Notes: generated from the letters alone by a model not told the origin. Shown: positions 10,268-24,453, numbered from the stretch's first letter. The stretch: DNA of 64,000 nucleotides from Neonectria sp. B-13 (GCA_002682825.1 NOKP01000042.1:124001-188000), one strand, 5' to 3'. Program-made: numbers and translations.

Positions 10268-11736
10268 TAGGGTTGTGAAATTAGTACAAAGGAAACTTTT
10301 ACTAGTACAACTTTAAACCTCTCTTAAAAATCAGTCTTAAGCTCTAAAATCATAATATTAAAGACTAGTATAAATGCACTATTTAAGTACCTGAAATTTA
10401 AATGCTGATTACCTAATCATTTTTTACTAGCTTAAGGGGACTATTAGTATACAATTAGTACACTTTTTCAATAGAATAATACTAAAGATAGACTAATGTA
10501 TACTTTCTTGCTTATATAAGCCCTTAAAACACTATTGAAACTACTGTTTAGACTACTATTTCTGCTTATCTATAATTGTACTAAATTATGTATTTCCTTT
10601 GCTTAAGCTCAATAAAAGGATAGATCTTTAAATTTTAAACCTAATTATTAACTTTTACCCCTTCTATAGAACTCCTTCTACTAAATCCCTCTATATAGCT
10701 TTATAGCTAATATTAGAGATAATCATAGGATTCCCTTAGTTTCTAATGTATTACTTCTTTAGCTATAGGTTGATTAGAATAATATTACCTATTAACTATA
10801 TAATCCATAAGGTATAAATAGGGTTATATAGCTTCTTAAGGAACTCCTTTTCTATAGTAGTAATATAACTATTCCTTTTTAGCTTTAAAGCTAGTCAGTC
10901 TCTCTAGAAAGAGCTATTCTATTATAATCTATTAGGTAATTACTATATTAAGCTTTATTTCTTCTTATAATAGGATATTATAACTAAAAACTATTAATTA
11001 GATTAACTTCTTAGGTCTAAAGTAGTTAATTATAGGCTATTTTATATACTTTAGGCTAGACTTTTAAGCTATAATTTATAGTATAGAAATAAGGCTTAGA
11101 TATTCTTTTAATTTAATATATAGGTTATATAAAAGCCTATATATATAACTTAGTAAGAGCTTATTAGGCTATAATATAATTTAGATAGAAGTAGTTATCT
11201 TATATAATTAATAGTATAGTTATTATATTATTTAAAAGGTTAAATAGAATATAAAGAGTCTAGAAAGTATAGAAGTTAGCTAAGCTTTTATCCTGAGGGG
11301 TTTTAGCCTTTTCTAAAGTCTAACTTTTCTAAGATTTAGCTTTTTTAAGATCTAGCTTTTTTAAGATCTAGCTTTTCTAAGATCTAGCTTTTCTAGCTAA
11401 TTAGGATAGTAAAACTTATACCTTAACTTTATAGTAGAAACTTTTATCTCCTTAAGGTATTATTACTTTAGGCTTAGGTATTAAGCTTATTATACTATTG
11501 TTTTTTCTATTTTCTTTTATACTATTTAATCTTTAGCCTTTTCTCTAGGTATATATTACTAAGGACTATTATATCTAAATAAGCTCTTAAAAATAAACTG
11601 CTTATATAATCTAAGTATATATATACTAAGCTATATAGAGTTAAAGTTTCTTTTTTTTAGAGTAAGAATCTGATTTTTAATAAGAGGTTAAAAGTATACT
11701 AGAAAAAGTATTAAACTAACTAATTTTACAACTCTA
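10268..11736. mobile_element. hAT element 1 (non-autonomous) interrupted by R1
   Basis: Left end TAGGGTTGTGAAATTAGTAC, right end ACTAACTAATTTTACAACTCTA, flanked by a perfect 8-bp TSD CTTATAGT (10260-10267, 11737-11744). Without the R1 copy and its TSD it is about 400 bp, too small for a transposase, hence MITE-like. Confidence 0.75.
10530..11578 (+). mobile_element. R1 retroelement copy inside hAT element 1
   Basis: CACTATTGAAACTACTGTTT at the 5' end, TATCTAA at the 3' end. TSD ATAAGCCCTTAAAA (10516-10529) and ATAAGCTCTTAAAA (11579-11592), 14 bp with one C->T. Confidence 0.85.
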
Positions 11737-12195
11737 CTTATAGTATTATAAGGATAATATAACTAATAATAATACTTTAATTTGTACTTTTAAAGATAAC
11801 TATATATTCTTTTTAAATAAGAGATTTAAATATAATATTTACTATATAGTAAATATAATTAGAGTTATTAGTATTAAAACTACTATTTAAACTACTATTT
11901 CTACTTATCTATAATTATACTAAATTATATATTTCTTTTGCTTAAGCTTAATAAGAGGATAGATCTTTAGATTTTAAACCTAATTATTGACTTTTACTCT
12001 CTTTATTACTATTAGTCTACTAATACTAGGAATAACCATTAGACTTCCTAGAACTCTTTCTATTAAATCCCTTTATATAGTTTAATAATTAATATTAAAG
12101 ATAATTATAGGATTCCCTTAGTTTTTAATGTATTATTCCTTTAGTTATAGATTAGTTAGAATAATATTATCTATTAACTATATAATCTATAAGGT

Positions 12196-13239
12196 TACTA
12201 TTAAAACTACTATTTAGACTACTATTTCTACTTATCTATAATTATACTAAACAGTTATATGTTTTCTTTACTTAAGCTTAATAGGGGAATAGATCTTTGG
12301 ATTTTAAACCTAATTATTGACTTTTGCCCCCTCTATAGAACTCTTTCTACTAAATCCCTCTATATAGTAGGATTCTCTTGCTTTCTAATGTATTACTCCT
12401 TTGATTATAGATTAGTTATTATAGTATTACTTATTAACTATATAATCTATAAGATATAGTTATTATACTTTAGACTATTAATAAACCTCTTCTCTATATT
12501 AGTAGTATTACTATTTCTTTCTAGCTTTAAAGCTAGCTCCTTTAGAAAGACCTATTTTATTATAATCTATTAAGCTATTATTCTATTAGGCTAGATTCTA
12601 TCTTATAATAGAATATAATAACTAAAGACTATTAATTAGACTAATTCTTTAGCCTTAGAGCATTAATTAGTTTTAACCTTTTTTATATCTTATAGATTAG
12701 ACTTTTAAACTATAATTTATAGCTTAGAAATAAGGCTTAGATCTACTTAAAATAGGCTATATAGGTTATATAAAAGCCTATAGGTATAGTTTGACAAGGG
12801 CTCACTGGGCTATAGTATGATTCGGAAGGTTAGTAGACAAGAAGCAGTTATCTTATGTAATTGGTTGTATAGTCTTTATATTATATAAGAGGTTAAATAG
12901 AATATAAAAGGGTAATCTAGAAAGTGTAAAGCCTTATAGGCTAAGCTTTTATCTTAAGGGGTTTTAGCCTTTTCTAAGATCTAGCTTTTCTAAGGTCTAA
13001 CTTTTCTAAGATTTAGCTTTTTTAAGATCTAGCTTTTCTAAGATCTAGCTTTTCTAGCTAATTAAGGTAGTAAAACTTATACCTTAACTTTATAATAGAA
13101 ACTTTTATTTCCTTAAGTTATTATTACTTTAGGCTTAAGTATTAAGCCTATTATATTATTATTTTTTCTATTTTCTTTTATACTATTTAATCTTTAGCTC
13201 TTTCTCTAAGTATATACTATTAAGAACTATTATATCTAA
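12196..13239 (+). mobile_element. R1 retroelement copy nested in R1
   Basis: TSD ATAATCTATAAGGT (12182-12195) and ATAATCTATAAGAT (13240-13253). Some G-rich stretches near 12790-12850 show it is less mutated than its host. Confidence 0.8.
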
Positions 13240-13661
13240 ATAATCTATAAGATATAAATAAAGTTATATAGCTTCTTAAGGAACTTCTTTTTTATAATAA
13301 TAATATTATTATTTCTTTCTAGCTTTAAAGCTAGCCTCTTTAGAAAGAACTATTCTATTATAATCTATTAGGCTATTACTATATTAAGCTATATTTCCTC
13401 TTATAATAGGATATTATAACTAAAGATTACTAATTAGACTAACTTCTTAGATTTAAAGTAATTAATTATAAGCTATTTTATATATCTTAAGTTAGACTTT
13501 TAAGCTATAATTTATAGTATAGAAATAAGACTTAAATATTCTTTTAATTTACTATATAGATTATATAAAAGCTTATATATATAGTTTAATAAGAGCTTAT
13601 TAGATTATAGTATAATTCAAATAGTTATTTTATATAATTAATAGTATAATTATTATATTAT

Positions 13662-14645
13662 TTAGATATAATAGTTCTTAATAGTATATATTTAGAAAAA
13701 AGACTAAAGGTTAAATAGTATAAAAGAAAATAGAAAAAACAATAGTATAATAGGCTTAATACTTAAGCCTAAGATAATAATAACTTAAAAAGATAAAAGT
13801 TTCTATTATAAAGTTAAGGTATAAGTTTTGCTGCTTTAATCAGTTAGAAAAGCTAGATCTAAGAAAAGGCTAAAACCCCTTAAGATAAAAGCCTAGCCTT
13901 TACACTTTCTAAGTTACCTCTTTATATTCCATCCAACCTTCTAAATAATATAATAATTATACTATTAATTACATAAGATAACTACTATCTAAATTGCACT
14001 ATAGCCTAATAAGCCCTTACTAAGCTATATACATAGGCTCTTATATAACCTATATATTAAATTAAAAGAATATTTAAGCCTTATTTCTATACTATAAATT
14101 ATAGCTTAAAAGTCTAACCTAAAGTATATAAATTAGCCTATAATTAACTACTTTAGACCTAAAGAGTTAGTCTAATTAATAGTCTTTAGCTATAATATCC
14201 TACTATAAAAAGAAATAAAGCTTAATATAGTAATTATTTAATAGATTATAATAGAATAGCTCTTTCTAGAAAGGTTAGTTCTAAAGCTAGAAAGGAATAG
14301 TAATATTACTACTATAGAAAAGGAGTTCCTTAAGAAGTTATATAACCCTATCTATACCTTATAGATTATACAGTTAATAGATAATATTGTTCTAATTAAC
14401 CTATAGCTAAAGGAGTAATACATTAGAAACCAAGAGAATCCTACTATAGTTATCTCTAATATTAGCTATAAAGCTATATAAAGGGATTTGGTAGAGGGAG
14501 TTCTATGGAGGGGGCAAAAGTCAATAATTAGGTTTAAAATCCAAAGATCTATCCCTCTATTAAGCTTAAGCAAAGGAAACATATAACTGTTTAGTATAAT
14601 TGTAGATAAGTAGAAATAGTAGTCCAAATAGTAGTTTCAACAGTG
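13662..14645 (-). mobile_element. R1 retroelement copy nested in R1, opposite strand
   Basis: From TTAGATATAATAGTTC to GTAGTTTCAACAGTG on the + strand. Perfect 14-bp TSD AATTATTATATTAT at 13648-13661 and 14646-14659. Confidence 0.85.
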
Positions 14646-15751
14646 AATTATTATATTATATAGAAGGTTAAATAGAATATAAAAAGGTAATCTAAAAAGT
14701 ATAAAGCCTTATAAGCTCAGCTTTTATCCTAAAGGGTTTTAGCCTTTTTTAAGATCTAGCTTTTCTAAGATCTAGCTTTTCTAGCTAATTAAGATAGTAA
14801 AACTTATACCTTAACTTTATAATAGAAACTTTTATTTCCTAGAGTTATTATTACCTTAAGCTTAAGTATTAAGCCTATTATATTATTATTTTTTCTATTT
14901 TCTTTTATACTATTTAACCTTTAGCTCTTTCTTTAGGTATATACTACTAAGGACTATTATATCTAAATAATTAGGGTTATAAAATTAGTTAGTCTATTTT
15001 AAACTAATTAAATATTAGTTTAAATTAATTAGTATTTGGTTAGTATTTAGTTTACTAAGACTAGTATTAGTCTAAAGGTATATTAACTAATTAAAGATTA
15101 GTACTAATACTAATATTAGTATAAAAGGCTAGTATTAGTATTAGTATAGGCCTATACTAACTAAATACTAGTTTTTTAATACTTTAGTATAAAATTAGTA
15201 CTAAGAAAATAGAAAATACTAATTTAAATAATAAAGATTATTATATAATAGCTTAAAGTAATTATATAGCTATTAAGCTAAGTCTTTTTTTTATAATCAA
15301 TTTTTAATAGTTTAATATCTAATATTTTATAGTTATCTTAAGTTAGGAATTAAAAAGCTTAAAAAGTAAAAGAAGTAATTAAATTACTTAGAAAAGTAAA
15401 GAAATAGAATATATAAGCTTTAAAACCTAGATAAAAAATAAATATAACCTAATTAATATATCTTATCTATATATTAATCTATATCTTAAATTAGTATAGA
15501 CTAACTAATTTTACAACTGTATATATAATTAATAGTATAGTATAAAATATCCTTAAGGAATTTATTTTAGCTAAGAAATTGAAAGTATTATTATTTAATT
15601 TAGATAATAATATCTTAAATAGCTTTAATAATAACATTACTAGTAAGTTATCTTATTAATCTTAATTTAAAGCTTAATCTAATTATCTTTAGCTCTTATT
15701 ACTTAAATTTAAAGAATAATAGTTTTAAGTAAATATATAACTAAAGTTAAT

Positions 15752-16822
15752 CACTATTAAAACTACTATTTAAACTACTATTTCTACTTATCTATAATTA
15801 CACTAAATTATATATTTCCTTTACTTAAGCTTAATAAGAGGATAGATCTTTAGATTCTAAACCTAATTATTAACTTTTACCCCCTCTAGCTTCCTAGAAC
15901 TCCCTTTATTAAATCCCTTTATACTTTATAGCTAATATTAGAGATAACTATAGTAGGATTCCCTTAGTTTCTAATATATTACTTCTTTAGCTATAGATTA
16001 ATTAGAATAATATTACCTATTAACTATATAATCTATAAGGTATAAATAGAGTTATATAACTTCTTAAGGAACTCTTTCTCTATAATAGTAATATGTTATT
16101 AGTTATAAGGCTAAAGTACCTTTTAGCTCTATAATATAATATTACTATTTCTTTCTAGCTTTAAAGCTAGCCTCTTTAAAAAGAGCTATTCTATTATAAT
16201 CTATTAAACTATTATTATATTAAGCTATATTTCTTTTTATAATAGGATATTATAGCTAAAGACTACTAATTAGACTAATTGCTTAGGTCTAAAGTAATTA
16301 ATTATAAGCTATTTTATATACTTTAGATTAAACTTTTAAGTTATAATTTATAGTATAGAAATAAGACTTAAATATTCTTTTAATTTACTATATAAGTTAT
16401 ATAAGAGCCTATATATATAGTTTAATAAGAGCTTATTAAGCTATAGTATAATTTAAATAAAAGTAATTATTTTATATAATTAGTAGTATAATTATTATAT
16501 TATATAGAAGGTTAAATAAAATATAAAAAGCCTAAAAAGTATAAAGCCTTATAAGTTAGGCTTTTATCTTAAAGGGTTTTAGCCTTTTCTAAAATCTAAC
16601 TTTTCTAAGATTTAGCTTTTCTAAGATCTAGCTTTTTTAGCTAATTAGAATAGTAAAACTTATACCTTAACTTTATAATAGAAACTTTTATCTCCTTAAG
16701 TTATTATTACTTTAGGCTTAAGTATTAAGCCTATTATACTATTGTTTTTTCTATTTTCTTTTATACTATTTAATATTTAGCTCTTTCTTTAGGTATATAT
16801 TACTAAGGACTATTATATCTAA
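15752..16822 (+). mobile_element. R1 retroelement copy
   Basis: CACTATTAAAACTAC to TATCTAA. Perfect 15-bp TSD ATAACTAAAGTTAAT (15737-15751, 16823-16837). A small extra stretch near 16090-16130 is absent from other copies. Another R1 begins directly after the 3' TSD. The preceding 15530-15736 is unassigned AT-rich sequence. Confidence 0.85.
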
Positions 16823-16837
16823 ATAACTAAAGTTAAT

Positions 16838-17326
16838 ACTATTAAAACTACTATTTAGATTACTATTTCTACTTATTTATAATTATACTAAATTATATAT
16901 TTCCTTTACTTAAGCTTAATAAAGGAATAGATCTTTAGATTTTAAACCTAATTATTAACTTTTACTCTCTTTAAACTCCTTCTATTAAATCCCTTTATAT
17001 AGCTTTATAGCTAATATTAGAAATAACTAGATTCCTTTAGTTTTTAATATATTACTCCTATAACTATAAGTTAATTAGAATAATATTATCTATTAACTAT
17101 ATAATCTATAAGATAGGCTTGGGTATTAAGCCTATTATACTATTGTTTTTTCTGTTTTCTTTTATACTGTTTAACCTTTAGCCCCTTCTTTAGGTATATA
17201 TTACTAAGGACTATTATATCTAAATAATCTATAAGATATAAATAAGATTATATAGCTTCTTAAGGAACTCTTTTTCTATAGTAATAATATTATTATTTCT
17301 TTCTAGCTTTAAAGCTAATCTGTTTA
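16838..17326 (+). mobile_element. R1 copy, 3'-incomplete, abutting gypsy sequence
   Basis: Begins ACTATTAAAACTACTATTT immediately after the TSD of the preceding R1 and runs in R1 order to CTTTAAAGCTAATCTG near 17326. There it gives way to gypsy internal sequence with no visible TSD, so a deletion or recombination junction is likely. It hosts the truncated R1 at 17115-17223. Confidence 0.65.
17115..17223 (+). mobile_element. R1 retroelement, 5'-truncated 109-bp copy
   Basis: Contains only the last 109 bp of R1 (AGGCTTGGGTATTAAGCC ... TATATCTAA) between perfect 14-bp repeats ATAATCTATAAGAT (17101-17114, 17224-17237). Like 7909-8039, it shows loss of the 5' part with an intact TSD, the signature of target-primed reverse transcription. 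Confidence 0.85.
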
Positions 17327-17444
17327 GATTAAAAATAATAGTTATAATTCCCCTTTGTATTATAAATAAGGCTAAGAATAAGGCTAAGGTAGAGGCTATA
17401 ACTAGGGATAGGGCTAAGAAGCTGGGGTTTCTAATGGGTTTACT

Positions 17445-18786
17445 CAGGGTTGTGAAATAAGTTAGTCCGGACTAACTAAAGACTTATTTAATGAGTTTTT
17501 AGTTAGTCCGGACTTATTAGAATTAGTTTTTAGTTAATCCAGCCCTGGAATTAAACTTGGACTTATTTTTCGGACTTAGGACTAACTAATTACTAGTTTT
17601 AGTTAGTTATTCCACCTATGGACTTAAACTTGTTTTTTTAAGTCTATAAGTCTAAAATAGACTTATTTAAATAATAAGATTAAGATTATAGAATTAATTA
17701 GTCTATAGATATAAGAAATAAGCTATTTATTAGATACCTTTTTATCTAGCTTATATTACTTTAGTATTTATATTCTTAGCTAAGCCTTAAGATAGAATAG
17801 AAATTAGAATATAAGGCTAATAAAAATAGATAGCTAAGATAGGGCTTAGTATTTAAATTAAGCTATAGATACTATATATAAACTAGATACTAGTTATCTT
17901 TTATCTAACCTATTAAGCTTATATTAAAGAAATACCTACCTTCTTAACTAGATTAATTCTTAACTTAAGGTATTTATAAAGAATAGAATTAAAGGCTAAT
18001 TAAAATAGATAACTAAGATAAGGTTTAATATTTAAAATAAGGTATAAATAGTACATATAAATTACATACTAGTTATTTTCTATATAACCTATTAAGCTTA
18101 TATTATAAAAATACCTATCTTTTTAACTTACTTAATTTCTAACTTATGGTATTTATATAATATAGAATATAAAGCTAATAAAATTAAAAAATTAAAATAG
18201 AGTTTAGTATTTAAAATAGCCTATAGATATTATATATAAATTAGATATTAGTTATTTTTTACTTAACTAATTTAGTTTATATTATAAAAGTATCTATCTT
18301 CTTAACTTACTTAATTCCTAAGTTAAGGTATTTATATAATCTTATTACTAGAATTTTCTAATTAGTAATTCTAATCTTAATTCTAGAATCTTCTAACTAA
18401 TAATTCTAATAATAAGTCTAATAGTAGTAAAATATTAATCTTAGTACTTAAATTAATAATTAACTATAAGCTATAGAGCATAAGCTATAAGCTCTAATAA
18501 CTTATTTAATTTGATAATTAGTTAGTTAGCTTAATTCCATAAAGGATTTATTTCTTAGGACTTATTTTGGACTTATAGACTTAAGAATAAGTCTTTAGTC
18601 ATTCCAGGCTTGGAATTAGACTTAGACTTATTTTTTGGACTTTTAACTAACTAAAGACTTATTTAAATAAGTTAATCCACCCTTGGAATTAAACTAGTCT
18701 AAGCGGACTTAAAACTAACTAAAGACTAACTTATTTAAATAAGTCTTTAGTTAGTCCAAAATGGACTAACTTATTTCACAACCCTG
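17445..18786. mobile_element. hAT element 3 (non-autonomous, 1342 bp) with perfect ends and TSD
   Basis: The left end CAGGGTTGTGAAATAAGTTAGTCC repeats exactly, inverted, at the right end, giving 24-bp terminal inverted repeats at 17445-17468 and 18763-18786. Flanked by a perfect 8-bp TSD GGTTTACT (17437-17444, 18787-18794); copy B shows the empty site. Subterminal regions carry repeated GGACTAACTAAAGACTTATT motifs in both orientations. The centre (17650-18540) is AT-rich with a loose internal repetition (units around CTAAGCCTTA/GGTATTTATA). No transposase frame. The TIRs are hardly mutated, so this is a fairly recent insertion. Confidence 0.9.
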
Positions 18787-21700
18787 GGTTTACTAGATAA
18801 GCCCTAAGGGAAAAGAACCTAAAAAACTAAGAAGGTAAAATCCTTACTTATTATAATTATAAAAGTAATAAATACTTTATTAGGAGCTATAACTAGCTAT
18901 TAAAGATTAATACTTAATTATAAGGAATTAAATAATTAGGAAAAAAGAGCTAATAGATATTATTAATCTAATAAATACTAAAATTCTTTAAATCTAAGTT
19001 AAATTAAATATATTAGCTATTATTAAGATATATAGTTAAAATACCTTTAAAGTAATAGTAAACCTTAATATATATATAAAGTCTAATATAATTAATAAAG
19101 TCTTTATTATATATTATAGTCTTAAAAAGGCTTATATAAGAAGATTTAACTTTATAGTAATAAGGAAAACCTACTTAAAGCTATACTATATTTAGTATAT
19201 ACTAATTATTATAATTAATACTAAAAGAAAAAAGTAGATCTATATTTATATTTATATTAGAATAAAAAAAAACTTATTATTATTAAGAAATCTTATATTA
19301 TTATTATAAACTATTATAATTAATAAAAATATTCTCTTAAATCCTTTAAACTTTAAATAATTCTTTTAAATTAATTAAAAAAAAGCTAAAATTATATAAT
19401 CTTATAAGTTTTATTAATTATATTAGAATATAACTTATATATATAGGATAATAGGAATCTAAAGGATAAAAGAGGATTATATTCTACTTAAGGATAATAA
19501 GCTAAAATCTAAAAGAAATAGTATTATTCTCTATAAGTTATAAGATTTTAGTAATATATTTTTAGTAAATAATATTAATATATTATTATAATATAAATTA
19601 ACTAACTATAATATTAATATATTATTTAATAAGGAATTATCTTTTAGATCTATTTATATTCTATCCTAGAAAAAGTTAGAAATACTTTAAGAATATATTA
19701 AGGATTCTATTAAGAAAGATTAAATATATTCTTTTAAGAGTCCTATTAAGGCTTTAATACTATTTATTCTAAAACTAAATAGAACCCTATAACTTTATAT
19801 AAACTATATAGATTTAAACTAAGTTATAAAGAAGAATTATTACTTTTTACTTTTAATCTTAGAAATCCTAGATAGGATTAAAAAAATAAAGTATTTTAAT
19901 AAGATTAATATTAAAAATACTTATTATTATATTTATATTAAGAAAAGTAATAAGTAGAAAATAGTATTTTATACTTATTATAATTATTTTAAATACTTAA
20001 TTATATTATTTAAACTAATTAATATACTTATTACTTTTTAAGATTATATATATTAAGTCTTTTAAAATCTTATTAATACTATTTATATAGTATATTTTAA
20101 TAATATTCTTATTTTTATTAAAACTTATAACCTTTATATAGAATATATTTATATAGTTCTTAAGAAACTATAATAGATTAAGCTATTTATAAAGCTATTA
20201 AAATATATATTTTATTAAGATTATATTAACTTCTTTAGATTTATCTTATTTATAGAAAGAATTATAATAAACCTAGAATATATTTATATTATTTTTAAAT
20301 AAAAAGAGCTATAAATCTATTATAAAATCTAAGTATTCCTAAGGTTCTATAATTTCTATTAAAGATTTATTTATATATATTTTAATATAATAGTCCCTTT
20401 AAATAACTTATTAAAAGATAATAAATAAGATAAAAAGCTTAAGTCTATAGAGCTTAATAAGTATAAAAGGTATATATTTTACTATCTTATTAATACATTC
20501 TAGATTATACTTTTACTAAAACATTTTAACCTAAGGCTATAAATTTACCTAAAGATAAATACTTTAAAAGTAATAATAATAGGAATCCTATTATAGCTTA
20601 ATTAAGAAGACTATTATTATCCTATTATATTCTAATTCTAAAAGTTTAAAGGATTTAAACTTAATTATAATATTTTAAACTAAAAGTTAATAGTAATTAT
20701 AAAATTATTTAAATATTAATAATACTATCTTAAAGGAATAGTAAAATAAATTAAAATACTTAGTAATTATTAGAATCTATAAGTCTTTATAAAGACTTTA
20801 TAACTAAATAACTAATAAGTATAATAATATATATATCTTATACTATATAACTTTCTAATTAATTATTAACTAAAAAAATAAAACTCTATTAATATACTAT
20901 TTAAATAGTTAAATTATATTACTAAAGAAGTATTTTATATTAAACTACTTATATCTTTAGTATAAAGATTAAATAAGATTTAAATAGTTAAGTTTTATTA
21001 GAAAGATACAAAAAAGCTAGATAAAATGTCTTAAAAGAGTTAAAAGACTTTAGCTTATATACTATAAAAGTATAATAAGATATCTTTAAGGACTAATTTA
21101 ATTCTTACTTATTAGAAAGAATAGTATAATAAGATATCTTTAAAGGTTAAAGTAATCCTAGTTAGCCTAAAGGGAAATAGTACTAAAGAGAGCCTTAATC
21201 CTAAAGACTAAACCTATTAAGCTAAAAAGAAGATTAAAAGAGTTTAAACTATCTTTAGAGTAATTATATAAAGTATAATACTTAAAGAAATTATATATAA
21301 TATAATTATCTTAGAATTCTTCTTTAAGATAATCTAATATCTATAATTAGATAATAAGAAGACTTACTAATAAGTAAACTAAGTTTCTTAAGTAAACCTT
21401 AACTAAAACTTAAATAATTAATTAATTAAGAAAAATAGATTATTATACTTTAAGAATAGATTCTTTATACTAAAGAAAGTAAATATAAAATATAAAATTA
21501 TAAAGCTTTATTATAATAATTTACTAATAGAATACTTTAGTATTAATTATATCTTAGATTTAATCTAAAGGAGATTCTATTAAATTAATATTAAAATAAA
21601 TATTAAAGACTATATATAATTATATATAGTATATTAGAAAGTAATTATAAAAAGATATTAGCTCTATAAAAGTCTTTAATTACTATTAATCCCTTTATAA

Positions 21701-22133
21701 TCCTAGGTTAAAATCTTAATAGACTTTATTATAAGTTTACTTTTAGTAATTTAAGAAGAATAAGAGATAAATATAATCCTAGTAATTATAGATTAATTTA
21801 CTAAGACTTTTTTATTCTTTCTTATATATATAATAATAATTATAATTAAGCTAATTAAGCTTTTCTATAAAGAAGTAGAATTAATATATAAATTCTTAAT
21901 AAATATTATTTTTAATTAAGATTTCTTATTTATAAGTAAGTTTTAATTAGAATTATATTATTAGATTAAAATAAAATATAGGCTTTCTATAGTATTTTAT
22001 CTATAAAGTAATAAATAAATAAAAATTAAAAATTAAATACTAAAATACTATTTTAAATACTTTATTAGCTTAAATTAAGCTAATTAAGCTATTTTATTCT
22101 ATTTAATATAATATACTTATAATAATACTATTA

Positions 22134-23011
22134 CACTGTTGAAACTACTGTTTGGACTACTATTTCTGCCTATCTGCAATTGCGCTGAATTATGTGTTTC
22201 CTTTGCTTAAGCTTAACAGGGGGATAGATCTTTGGATTTTGAACCTAATTATTGACTTTTGCCCCCTCTAGCTTCCTAGAACTCCCTCCGCTAAATCCCT
22301 CCACGCTTTATGGCCGATATTAGAGATGACCATAGGATTCTCTCGCTTTCCAATGCATCACTCCTTCGGTTGCAGGTTGGTCAGTACAGCGTTACTCATT
22401 AGCTGCATGACCTATGAGATACAGTTATTGTGCTTTAGACTATTGATGAACCTCTTCTCTGCATTAGTGGTATTACTGTTCCTTTCTAGCTTTAAAGCTA
22501 GCCCCTCTAGAAAGACCTATTCTATTGCAATCCACTGGGCTATTGCTCTATTAGGCTGGATTCCATCTTGCAGTAGGATACAATAACCAAAGACTGCCAA
22601 CTGGACTAATTCCTTAGCCTTAGGGTATTGATCGGTTTTGACCTCTTTTATATCTTCAGTCATTGTGTATGATTGGTTGTGTGGTCGTTGTATTGAGTGG
22701 AAGGTCGGATGGAATGCGAAGAGCCTGGAAAGCGCAGAGGTTAGCTGGGCTTTTATCCCAAGGGGTTTTAGCCTTTTCTAAGGTCTAGCTTTTCTAAGAT
22801 CTAGCTTTTCCAAGATCTAGCTTTTCCAGCTGATTAGGGCAGTAAAACTTACATCTTAACTTTATAGCAGAAACTTTTATCTCTTTGAGTCATTATTGCC
22901 TTAGGCTTGGGTATTAAGCCTATTATACTATTGTTTTTTCTATTTTCTTTTATACTATTTAACCTTTAGCCTCTTCTCTAGGTATATACTACTAAGGACT
23001 ATTATATCTAA
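22134..23011 (+). mobile_element. R1 retroelement copy in gypsy A (lightly mutated)
   Basis: CACTGTTGAAACTACTGTTTGG to TATCTAA; perfect 12-bp TSD ATAATACTATTA (22122-22133, 23012-23023); the empty site is intact in gypsy B at 56929. It keeps many C/G residues. It has an internal deletion relative to others (878 bp; the region after 22655 joins late R1 sequence). Confidence 0.9.
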
Positions 23012-23412
23012 ATAATACTATTAATATAACTATAGATATATTATTATTTATAATACTATTTAAATATAATATTAACTTTACTATAAGATCTAAGGATAGT
23101 TCTTAGGAAAGGGGAATACTAAAGGTTTATATATAGATATAATATTTAATAGACCTTAGAAAGAGGCTAAAGAAATACTAATAAGATATATTAGAAAGAT
23201 AGATAAGAAACTATAATAAAAAATATATACTTTTTACTTTAAAATAAGAAGACTTAATAAAGCTTTTAATTAAGAATCTTAAGCTTAAAGAAAAAAAAAA
23301 GAAACTAGCTTTTTAATTTATTAGGCCTTTTTAAATACTTAAGAAAATTAGAAAATAAGCTTATTAATTAGTCTTATTTAATAAGTATAACTACTTTTAT
23401 AATATATTCTAT

Positions 23413-24453
23413 TATTATTAAAACTACTATTTGAACTATTATTTCTACCTATCTATAATTACACTAAATTATATGTTTTCTTTGCTTAAGCTTAATAGAG
23501 GGATAAATCTTTGGATTTTGAACCTAATTATTGACTTTTGCCCCTTCTATCTACTAACGCTAGGAACAACCATTAGGCTTCTAACTCTCTCTACTAAATC
23601 CCTCTATGCTTTATGGCTAATATTAGAGATAATCAGATTTCCTTAGTTTCTAATGTATTACTCCTTTAGCTATAGATTAGTTAGAATAATATTATCTATT
23701 AACTATATAATCTATAGGGTAGAGATAGGATTATATAGCTTCTTAAGGAACTCCTTCTCTATAGTAGTAATATTACTATTCCTTTCTAGCTTTAGAGCTA
23801 GTCTCTTTAGAAAGAGCTATTCTATTATAATCTACTAAGCTATTATTATATTAAACTAGATTCTATCTTATAATAGGATATTATAGTTAAAGACTACTAA
23901 TTAGATTAATTTCTTAGGTTTAAAATAATTAATTATAAGCTATTTTATATGCTTTAGACTAAACTTTTGAGCTATAATTTATAGTATAGAAATAAGGCTT
24001 AGATATTCTTTTAATTTAATATATAGATTATATGAAAGCTTATATATATAGCTTAATAAGAGCTTACTAAGCTATAGTATAATTTAGATAGAAGTAGTTA
24101 TCTTATGTAATTAGTAGTATAGTTATTATATTATTTAAAAGGTTAAATAAAATATAAAAAGGTAAGTAACCTAGAAAGTATAAAGGCTAAGCTTTTATCC
24201 TAAGGGGTTTTAGCCTTTTCTAAGGTCTAGCTTTTCTAAGATCTAGCTTTTCTAAGATCTAGCTTTTTTAGCTAATTAAGATAGTAAAACTTATATCTTA
24301 ACTTTATAGTAGAAACTTTTATCTCCTTAAGTTATTATTATCTTAGGCTTAAGTATTAAGCTTATTATACTATTATTTTTTCTATTTTCTTTTATATTAT
24401 TTAATCTTTAGTTTTTTCTCTAGGTATATACTATTAAGGACTATTATATTTAA
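23413..24453 (+). mobile_element. R1 retroelement copy in gypsy A
   Basis: Perfect 14-bp TSD ATAATATATTCTAT (23399-23412, 24454-24467). Gypsy B at about 57305 carries the uninterrupted target. Confidence 0.85.

Larger units (their letters stand above)
11869..14966 (+). mobile_element. R1 copy (host) split by two later R1 insertions
   Basis: Starts after ATAATTAGAGTTAT (11855-11868) and ends before ATAATTAGGGTTAT (14967-14980), a 14-bp TSD with one G/A difference. It is interrupted by a + strand R1 at 12196-13239 and a - strand R1 at 13662-14645. The remaining pieces join into one ~1 kb R1. Confidence 0.75.
11860..15521. mobile_element. hAT element 2 (non-autonomous), heavily interrupted
   Basis: The left end survives as TAGAGTTAT at 11860-11868, duplicated again at 14972 (TAGGGTTATAAAATTAGTTAG) because R1 inserted within it. 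The right end is AGACTAACTAATTTTACAACTGTA at about 15498-15521. Flanking 8-mers AATATAAT and TATATAAT differ by one base. The interior (14990-15180) has many TAGTATTAG/TACTAAT subterminal motifs. Confidence 0.55.

Noticed and set aside
22134..23011. R1 as the LTR of a retrotransposon (TGTTGAAAC ... ATCTAAATA could mimic TG..CA)
   Set aside because: Duplications are 11-15 bp rather than 4-6, copies are 5'-truncated, and some have A-rich tails.
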